From Oceanimonas sp. GK1 (GTDB taxonomy: Bacteria > Pseudomonadota > Gammaproteobacteria > Enterobacterales > Aeromonadaceae): 64,000 bases of DNA. The stretch is taken from assembly GCF_000243075.1 (NCBI RefSeq), contig NC_016745.1, positions 1,067,501 to 1,131,500 of the forward strand, written 5' to 3'. Position numbers and translations under genes: made by a program. This document shows, one piece after another, positions 56,970 through 64,000 of the stretch (position 1 is the stretch's first letter; each line of letters starts with the position of its first letter). Under the pieces are notes generated by a model. It made no database searches. It saw nothing but the letters and a program-made list of their open reading frames with translations, and had not been told where the DNA came from.

Positions 56970-57839
56970 TTAGCGGATTTTGCCGGTTTCCAGCAACTGT
57001 TCCAGCATGGGGCGTAAAATCAGCTCCATGGCAAAGCCCATCTTGCCGCCGGGCACCACTATGGTGTTGCGCCGGGACATGAAGGAGCCGTCGATCATCG
57101 CCAGCAGGTAGGGGAAGTCCACGTTCTTGATGCCGCGAAAGCGGATCACCATCATGCTCTCATCCAGGCTGGGGATCACCTTGGCGCTGAACGGGTTGGA
57201 GGTGTCCACCGTCGGCACCCGCTGAAAGTTGATATGGGTGCGGGAAAACTGCGGCGTAATAAAGTTGATGTAATCTTCCATGGAGCGGACGATGGAGTCG
57301 GTCACCGCTTCCCGGGAATGGCCGCGCTCGGCGGTGTCGCGAATGAGCTTTTGAATCCACTCCAGGTTGACGATGGGCACCATGCCCACCAGCAGGTCCA
57401 CATGCTGGGCCACATTGTGCTCGCCGGTCACCACACCGCCGTGCAGGCCTTCATAAAACAGCAGGTTGGTATCATCGGGCAGCTGTTGCCAGGGGGTAAA
57501 GGTACCCGGCATCTGATTAAAGGGCACTGCCTCGTCAAAGGTATGCAGATAGCGCCGGAACTGGCCGGTGCCGGTGTCGCCATATTCCTTGAAAAACTGC
57601 TCCAGCAGCTCGAAGTCGTTGGCTTCGGGGCCAAAGTAGCTGATGTGCCGGCCCTGCTCCCGGGCCCGGCGAATGGCCACGTCCATTTCCGGGCGGGTAT
57701 AGCGGTGAAAGCTGTCCCCTTCGAGCACGGCGGCCTTGACCCCGAGCTGGGCGAACATCGACTGAAAGACGTCGGTGGAGGTCGATGTGCCGGCACCCGA
57801 AGAGCCGGTCACCGCTATGATGGGGTGCTTGGCGGACAT
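56970..57839 (-). CDS. prkB: Phosphoribulokinase-family protein
   Basis: A 289-residue P-loop kinase of the phosphoribulokinase family. Walker A is AVTGSSGAGTSTSTD near residue 10, with RHISYFGPEANDFELLEQFF, FYEGLHGG and TPQFSRTHINFQRVPTVDTSNPF following. E. coli PrkB is in the same place (yheU-prkB-yhfA-crp). No Rubisco is nearby, so a Calvin-cycle role is not implied; the true substrate in gammaproteobacteria is uncertain. Confidence 0.93.
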   Translation of the reverse strand: MSAKHPIIAVTGSSGAGTSTSTDVFQSMFAQLGVKAAVLEGDSFHRYTRPEMDVAIRRAREQGRHISYFGPEANDFELLEQFFKEYGDTGTGQFRRYLHTFDEAVPFNQMPGTFTPWQQLPDDTNLLFYEGLHGGVVTGEHNVAQHVDLLVGMVPIVNLEWIQKLIRDTAERGHSREAVTDSIVRSMEDYINFITPQFSRTHINFQRVPTVDTSNPFSAKVIPSLDESMMVIRFRGIKNVDFPYLLAMIDGSFMSRRNTIVVPGGKMGFAMELILRPMLEQLLETGKIR

Positions 57840-57899
57840 GACGAACCTATATAAATTGATGAAACCGTGAGTGTTTATACGCAGAGCCCCGGGGGCAGG

Positions 57900-58124
57900 T
57901 CAAGGTTTGTGACCGAAGCGCCCGGCCGGCACTATGTTGACGCTGTCGTGCAGCTCGCTGTAGACGATGACCGCTTCACCCCGCTCAAGCTGTTGTTTTA
58001 CCTCTGATACTTTTTGCTCAAGGGAAACGTCCTGATCGCCGTATTCGGTGCCTTCCTGCAGCACGAAATGCTCGATCAGACTGGTCAGGGTCGCGTCGGG
58101 CAGTTCACGAAAGGGAATTATCAT
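57900..58124 (-). CDS. yheU: YheU-family protein (UPF0270)
   Basis: A 74-residue small protein of unknown function. [29 protein letters not shown] and [31 protein letters not shown] align closely with E. coli YheU. GGAG precedes the start. It sits 60 nt upstream of prkB on the same strand, a conserved pair. Confidence 0.95.
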   Translation of the reverse strand: MIIPFRELPDATLTSLIEHFVLQEGTEYGDQDVSLEQKVSEVKQQLERGEAVIVYSELHDSVNIVPAGRFGHKP

Positions 58125-58294
58125 GGGGGCTCCTGAGATGAGGCCAAGGGGATTGAATGGGCTCGGTTTGGGCCCTGATCGCCGGCCGCTGCTACCGTAC
58201 CGGGGAACAAACTGGCGTCCGGGGAAAGTAAAATACTGGGCGGCGCAAATAAAATCGAGTAAAACAGGGCGGTCGTTACCCTGTGAGCCAATCC

Positions 58295-58885
58295 ATGATG
58301 GACATGACCCTGCTCGGCCCGGTGGCCGGTTTCGCCCTGGCGGCCTGCGGTACCCCGGGCCCCAATAATATGCTGCTGGCCAGTTCCGGTACCCGCAGCG
58401 GCTATCTTGCCAGCCTGAAACTGCTGCTGGGCATCATGCTCGGCCTGCAGGGGCTGTTGCTGCTTACCGCCCTTGGGCTGGGGCGGCTGTTTGAGCTCTG
58501 GCCGGTACTGCAGTGGGGGCTCAAGCTGGCGGGCAGCGGCTACCTGCTGTGGCTGGCCTGGCGCATTGCCATGGCGCCGCCGCCTGCTGCCGGCGAACGC
58601 AGCATGCGCTGGTACCAAGGGGCGCTGTTCCAGTTTCTCAACCCCAAGTCCTGGCTGATGGCCATTTCCGCCATCAGTGGCTTTACCCTGGCCGGCGAGC
58701 AGTACTGGCCCTCGGCACTGGCGGTGCTGGGTATCTTTCTGTTTTTTGGCCTGGTGACCGGCCACCTCTGGACCCTGCTCGGCATGCGGGTGCGCCGCTG
58801 GCTGCACACCGACACCCACTGGCGCCACTTTAACCGGGTGATGGGCGCACTGACCGCCGCCTGTGTGGCGATGATCTGGCACTGA
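58295..58885 (+). CDS. LysE/RhtB-family amino acid exporter
   Basis: A 196-residue exporter-like membrane protein with about six helices. The family N-terminal signature appears as [51 protein letters not shown] is the second conserved block. The start is uncertain among a GTG (58283) and ATGs at 58295, 58298 and 58304, because no ribosome site stands out. Confidence 0.87.
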   Translation: MMDMTLLGPVAGFALAACGTPGPNNMLLASSGTRSGYLASLKLLLGIMLGLQGLLLLTALGLGRLFELWPVLQWGLKLAGSGYLLWLAWRIAMAPPPAAGERSMRWYQGALFQFLNPKSWLMAISAISGFTLAGEQYWPSALAVLGIFLFFGLVTGHLWTLLGMRVRRWLHTDTHWRHFNRVMGALTAACVAMIWH

Positions 58886-58963
58886 ATTTGCCGTTAACCG
58901 TTAGAGTTTGGGCGCAAAGGGTGTAAAATCTGGCCGGTTTTTTGTCCTCGATCCAAGGCTTTC

Positions 58964-60067
58964 ATGGTTTCTGACACAGATTTGTTTAAAGAGATTCGTC
59001 CCTACCGGGATGACGAAGTCGCCGGCGCCCTTGAGCGGTTGATTGCCGACGACGAGTTTATTGGCGCCATCGCCCGTTATCGTTTTGCCGGTTTGTCCCG
59101 CCTGAGTCACGGCCTGGTCAAACGGCTGATCCGGCTTTATCTGGGCTGGCGCTGGCGCAAGGTGAACAGCGTGCATCAGGTACAGATGGAAGTGGCCGGC
59201 TTTATGGAAAAGATGATCGCCAGCTCCACGGCGGGCGTGACCTATTCCGGCCTGGAGCACCTGCGGCCCGACACCGGTTACCTGTTTATTTCCAATCACC
59301 GGGATATCGCCATGGACCCGGCCTTTGTTAACTGGGGCCTGTATACCCAGGGCATGGACACGGTGCGCATCGCCATCGGCGACAACCTGCTGCGCAAGCC
59401 CTGTGCCACCGAGCTGATGAAGCTCAACAAGAGCTTTATCGTCAAGCGCTCCGCCCGAGGGCCGCGGGAAATGATGAAGGCCTTTGGCGAGCTGTCTGCC
59501 TACCTGCGCCACTCCCTCGACGAGCAGCATTCCATCTGGATCGCCCAGAAGGAAGGCCGGGCCAAGGACGGTGACGACAAGACGGATCCGGCCATCCTCA
59601 AGATGTTCTACATGGAAGGCAAGCGGCAGAAAATTCCCTTCAATGACTATATCCGCAGCCTCAACCTGGTGCCGGTGTCCATTTCCTACGAATACGATCC
59701 CGGCGACATCGCCAAGGCCCGGGAGCTGCACGCCAAGGAAACCGAAGGCGCCTATGAAAAGAGCGAGTTCGAGGACATTCAGAGCATAGTGCAGGGCATT
59801 ACCGGCCAGAAGGGTCGGGTACACGTGGCCTTTGGCCGGCCCATGACCGGGGATTTCGATAACGCCGACGAGCTGGCCCGGGCGGTGGATCGGGAAATTC
59901 ACGCCAACTACCACCTGTTTCCCAGCAACCTGCTGGCGGCGGGGCAGACCGTGGAAGTGGACAGTGCCGCCCGCCGGCGCTTTGAGCAGCACATGAGCGC
60001 GGTGCCCGCCGAGCTGCGTGAACGGGTGCTGGCCATGTACGCCCGGCCGGTGCTGAACAAGGGCTGA
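58964..60067 (+). CDS. Glycerol-3-phosphate acyltransferase-like (PlsC-type) enzyme
   Basis: A 367-residue acyltransferase. The catalytic block is YLFISNHRDIAMDPAFVNW near residue 108, a variant of the NH-x4/5-D box; SIWIAQKEGRAKDGDDKTDPAIL near 188 is the glycine-containing acceptor motif. LVPVSISYEYDPGD and VHVAFGRPMTG complete the fold. It is larger than PlsC and lacks clear long membrane spans. It probably acylates a lipid precursor; the acceptor is unknown. LysR follows directly. Confidence 0.87.
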   Translation: MVSDTDLFKEIRPYRDDEVAGALERLIADDEFIGAIARYRFAGLSRLSHGLVKRLIRLYLGWRWRKVNSVHQVQMEVAGFMEKMIASSTAGVTYSGLEHLRPDTGYLFISNHRDIAMDPAFVNWGLYTQGMDTVRIAIGDNLLRKPCATELMKLNKSFIVKRSARGPREMMKAFGELSAYLRHSLDEQHSIWIAQKEGRAKDGDDKTDPAILKMFYMEGKRQKIPFNDYIRSLNLVPVSISYEYDPGDIAKARELHAKETEGAYEKSEFEDIQSIVQGITGQKGRVHVAFGRPMTGDFDNADELARAVDREIHANYHLFPSNLLAAGQTVEVDSAARRRFEQHMSAVPAELRERVLAMYARPVLNKG

Positions 60068-60970
60068 GTGCTGAACCCCCGGCTTGTGACCAACCGCCGG
60101 CTGAGCGGCCTGCGGGTGTTTGTGGTGGCGGCCCGCCATGGCGGCTATTCCGCCGCCGCCGCCGAGCTGTGCGTGACCCAGGCGGCGGTGAGCCAGCAGA
60201 TCCGAAACCTCGAGTCGTCACTTGGTTGCCGGCTGTTTGTTCGCCGGGGCGCCGGCATGGTGCTCACGCCTGAGGGCCGAGAGCTGCTGCCCTTTGCCGA
60301 GCAGGGGCTGGCTCAGCTGGAGCGTGGCCTGGCCCGGCTGACCCAGCCTGCCGCCGGGCCGTTGCAACTCAGCGTGTTGCCTTCATTGGCGGCGCGCTGG
60401 CTGATGCCCAGGCTGTGGCGCTTTACCGAGCTTCATCCCCACCTTGAACTGCGCCTGCACCCCAGCCAGCAACTGGCCGACTTTGCCGGTGGCGAAGTGG
60501 ATCTGGCCATTCGTTACGGCGAAGGCCACTATGCCGGGCTGCACAGTGAACGGCTGATGAGCGATACCGCCTTTCCGGTGTGCGCCCCGGCGCTGGTGGC
60601 GCGGCTGCAGCGGGTGGAGGACCTGACCCGCCTGCCGCTGGTGGCCGGGCCTGAATACGCCGGCGTCAGCTGGGCCAACTGGCTGGCCCTGAGCGGTCAC
60701 GAAGACATACTGCCGCACTGTCGCCAGCTCACGGTAGGCGACGGCAACCTGGGGCTGGAGATGGTGCTGGCGGGGCAGGGGGTGGCGCTCAGCCGCTCGG
60801 TGCTGGTGGCGGACTTGCTGCGCCAAGGCCGGCTGTGCCGGCCCTTTGCCACCGAGCTCACGCCCCAACACAGCTACTATCTGGTATGGCGGCCCGACTC
60901 TCCCCGCCTGAACGACATTGCCCTGGTGCGGGACTGGCTGAAGCAGGAAGCACAAGCGGCTGCTTGTTAA
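60068..60970 (+). CDS. LysR-family regulator, GcvA-like
   Basis: A 300-residue LysR regulator. The helix-turn-helix LRVFVVAARHGGYSAAAAELCVTQAAVSQQIRNLESSLGCRLFVRRG and the co-inducer domain (LELRLHPSQQLADFAGGEVDLAIRYGEGHYAG) place it in the GcvA/AmpR branch. The GTG start at 60068 abuts the acyltransferase stop; a second GTG six codons on is possible. Targets are not evident from the sequence. Confidence 0.9.
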   Translation: MLNPRLVTNRRLSGLRVFVVAARHGGYSAAAAELCVTQAAVSQQIRNLESSLGCRLFVRRGAGMVLTPEGRELLPFAEQGLAQLERGLARLTQPAAGPLQLSVLPSLAARWLMPRLWRFTELHPHLELRLHPSQQLADFAGGEVDLAIRYGEGHYAGLHSERLMSDTAFPVCAPALVARLQRVEDLTRLPLVAGPEYAGVSWANWLALSGHEDILPHCRQLTVGDGNLGLEMVLAGQGVALSRSVLVADLLRQGRLCRPFATELTPQHSYYLVWRPDSPRLNDIALVRDWLKQEAQAAAC

Positions 60971-60979
60971 GCCGTGCGT

Positions 60980-61262
60980 AGCGGGAAAAGGGCACTGCTT
61001 CCTCGGCACGCTGTGAATACCTCCCTGTACGCTCCGTCGCGCCATCCCTGGCGCGAAGGGCCGCTGAAGCAGACACCCTTTTCCCTCCTTACCGTCACTG
61101 TGCCGCCTGAAAAATTTAACAGGCGGCGTCAGATAAGCGAGGCAGTAGCAGGGATTGCCGAAGCCGACCGGCAAATGTCATGGATGACATTTGCCGAGCG
61201 CCCCATGGAAGGGCTCGAAGCGTGTCGGCGTAGCGCAACCCTGCTACTGCCTCGCGTTACAG
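60980..61262. repeat. Modular hairpin repeat, copy B (between convergent lysR and rlmJ)
   Basis: The 317-bp gap holds no gene. From 60991 it repeats the modules of copy A in the same order and orientation but without the two-step hairpin: GGCACTGCTTCCTCGGCACG, the GCGCCA/TGGCGC hairpin near 61040, GAAGCAGACACCC near 61066, and a core hairpin. The core has 17-bp arms at 61137-61153 and 61239-61255, inner arms CGGCAAATGTCAT (61169-61181) and ATGACATTTGCCG (61184-61196), and GCCGAC/GTCGGC between. An extra inverted pair GCCGCCTG/CAGGCGGC lies near 61102-61128. Confidence 0.85.
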
Positions 61263-61287
61263 AAAGGGAAAAAAACGGCAGACACCG

Positions 61288-62130
61288 TCAGCCCTTCAGC
61301 CATTCCAGGGTAAAGCCGGCCTGGTCATCCAGGGCCAGGGTTTGGCTCAAGGCCGGCAAAAGTTCGGCGAGCTTTTCATCCAGCTTCCAGGGCGGGTTCA
61401 GCACCACCATGCCGGAGCCGTGCATGCCAAAGTCATCGGCCTGGGCCTGTACCCTGAGCTCGGCGCACAGCACCTGCTCAAAGCCGAGACTGGCCAGTGC
61501 CCGTTTCAGCCCTTCGCTGCGATCCACGGCCTTGGCCAGCAGCGGATACCAGATCGCGTAAATGCTGATGGGCCAGCGCTTGTGGGCCTTTTGCAGGGTG
61601 TTGGCCACCCGCTGGTAGTCTTCCTTCAGCTCATAGGGCGGGTCAATCAGCACCAGGCCCCGCTTGGGCGTGGGGGGCAGCAGGGCCACCAGACCCTCAA
61701 AGCCATCTCTGTGGTGAATGGCCACACCGTCACCGGTCAGGTTCTGGCGCAGTAGCTCCACCTCGTTGTGGTGCAGCTCCATCAGGGTGAGCCTGTCCTG
61801 GGGGCGCTGAAAATGCGCCGCCACCAGCGGCGAGCCCGGGTAGTGCTCCAGATCCTTGCCGGGGTTGATGGCGCGAATGGCGGCGAAATAGCCGGCCAGT
61901 GACGGCCACTTTTCCTGCTCATGCCACAGCCGGGCGATGCCGCCCAAGTATTCCGCTTTTTTCTGGGTCCACTCGTGGCTGAGGGCATAGCCGCCGGCGC
62001 CGGAGTGAGTGTCGATATAGCTGTAGCCCTTGTCCTTGGCGCACAGCGACTCAAGAATAAAGGCCTGCACCGCGTGTTTGAGTACGTCGGCGTGGTTGCC
62101 GGCGTGAAAGGCATGACGATAACTCAGCAT
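61288..62130 (-). CDS. rlmJ: 23S rRNA (adenine-2030-N6)-methyltransferase
   Basis: A 280-residue RlmJ that methylates A2030 of 23S rRNA. The N-terminus MLSYRHAFHAGNHADVLKHAV is the family signature; SAM-site SYIDTHSGAGGYAL and catalytic VLIDPPYELKEDY follow. The start at 62130 is the E. coli-like start; an open frame continues upstream without support. Confidence 0.96.
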   Translation of the reverse strand: MLSYRHAFHAGNHADVLKHAVQAFILESLCAKDKGYSYIDTHSGAGGYALSHEWTQKKAEYLGGIARLWHEQEKWPSLAGYFAAIRAINPGKDLEHYPGSPLVAAHFQRPQDRLTLMELHHNEVELLRQNLTGDGVAIHHRDGFEGLVALLPPTPKRGLVLIDPPYELKEDYQRVANTLQKAHKRWPISIYAIWYPLLAKAVDRSEGLKRALASLGFEQVLCAELRVQAQADDFGMHGSGMVVLNPPWKLDEKLAELLPALSQTLALDDQAGFTLEWLKG

Positions 62131-62141
62131 GATAATGTCTC

Positions 62142-62563
62142 TTAACCGGCGAGTTTGAGTTGCCACAGGGGCGCATCGGCCACCGGCAGCAGATTGAGGT
62201 AAGTGAGCAAGGCGCCGCTGCCGGGCCGGGGGGGATGGCTGGCCAGCACCAGCAGCAGCTCTTGCTGTTGCCAGCGTTCCAGCTCCAGCTCGTGCTGCAA
62301 CAACTGGGCGTAGTCGTCGGCTTCCAGCTGCGCTTTCAGCCGCCGGCGCAGGGCCCGCCAGTGTTCGAACAGGCCGCGGCGCTGTTCCAGCAGCGGCAAA
62401 AAGGGCGCGATGTTGAGGGTCAGCCCTCGCTCTTCCAGCAACAGCAGCAGCAACAGCAGGTTGACGTTGGCGCCATGCTCGTCCTGCAGCTCGATGCAGG
62501 CCCCGGCGACGCCGGGGCGGGCATAGTGCAGTTCGCTGAACTGCCACAGTTCGTCGGCGCTGA

Positions 62564-62567
<4 letters not shown>
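62142..62567 (-). CDS. TIGR02444-family protein of unknown function
   Basis: A 141-residue protein of the TIGR02444/DUF2390 type (FSELHYARPGVAGACIELQDEHGANVNLLLLLLLLEERG). Function is unknown. A run of eight leucines at about residues 37-44 is unusual and is encoded by a CAG/CAA-type repeat on the plus strand. Its ATG overlaps the yheS stop as ATGA, so it is translated with yheS. Confidence in the family name is from memory of the motif. Confidence 0.75.

Positions 62568-64000
<1,433 letters not shown>

Overview
The window looks like a chromosomal segment of a high-GC marine-type gammaproteobacterium. Protein sequences and gene order (yjjV-deoC-deoB-deoD-ytjB-serB-radA, rsd/hemE, mepM/znuA/znuCB, crp/yhfA, prkB-yheU, yheS) resemble Aeromonadales, Vibrionales and Enterobacterales. 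My best guess is an Oceanimonas/Zobellella/Oceanisphaera-like member of the Aeromonadaceae; this is inferred from family resemblance, not from a search. Almost everything is core metabolism. I see no prophage, insertion sequence, CRISPR array or defence island.

Layout. 1-2.0 kb: the 3' end of an rRNA operon (23S, 5S, tRNA-Asp). 2.1-7.3 kb: a spermidine-synthase-like methyltransferase and a three-gene MacB/DevBCA-like ABC export module. 7.3-8.9 kb: pyrBI with a leader peptide and attenuator. 9.0-11.9 kb: tRNA-Trp, holD-rimI, an M23 peptidase and mtfA. 12.3-15.2 kb: pntAB transhydrogenase. 15.3-18.0 kb: hiuH divergent from an HprRS-like two-component system. 18.0-22.1 kb: azlCD and a selenate/phosphonate-type ABC importer. 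22.1-25.3 kb: an SDR reductase, the urate hydroxylase puuD and a DTW-domain tRNA-modifying enzyme. 25.5-37.2 kb: prfC, a TatD hydrolase, deoCBD, ytjB/serB, two PilZ proteins around radA, and rsd. 37.3-42.6 kb: hemE, mepM and a Zur-controlled znuA/znuCB locus. 42.8-45.6 kb: a uracil-DNA-glycosylase-family protein, a 2-hydroxyacid dehydrogenase, a YjaG-family protein and a MarR regulator. 45.7-51.8 kb: the histidine-utilisation locus hutC, hutIUH, with yaeQ in between. 51.9-64.0 kb: a DUF457 membrane protein, purC, an ABM protein, crp/yhfA, a di-haem peroxidase, prkB-yheU, a LysE-type exporter, an acyltransferase, a LysR regulator, rlmJ, a TIGR02444-type protein and the 3' part of yheS.

How genes work together. 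Three regulons can be read directly. HutC is autoregulated and has two identical operators upstream of hutIUH, one of them on the putative hutI -10 element. A Zur box lies between znuA and znuCB. A near-match to the HprR box lies between hiuH and hprR. puuD (urate to 5-hydroxyisourate, inner membrane) and an exported hiuH (next step) suggest a membrane/periplasmic purine-degradation route. pyrBI has a translation-linked attenuator whose 46-residue leader ends in a TGATG overlap with pyrB.

The most unusual signal is in the gaps. Three intergenic regions, each between convergent genes (42.6, 53.7 and 61.0 kb), share pieces of a modular, hairpin-rich repeat. Its arms differ in sequence between copies but stay perfectly complementary within each copy. 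I regard this element as the best candidate for something undescribed.
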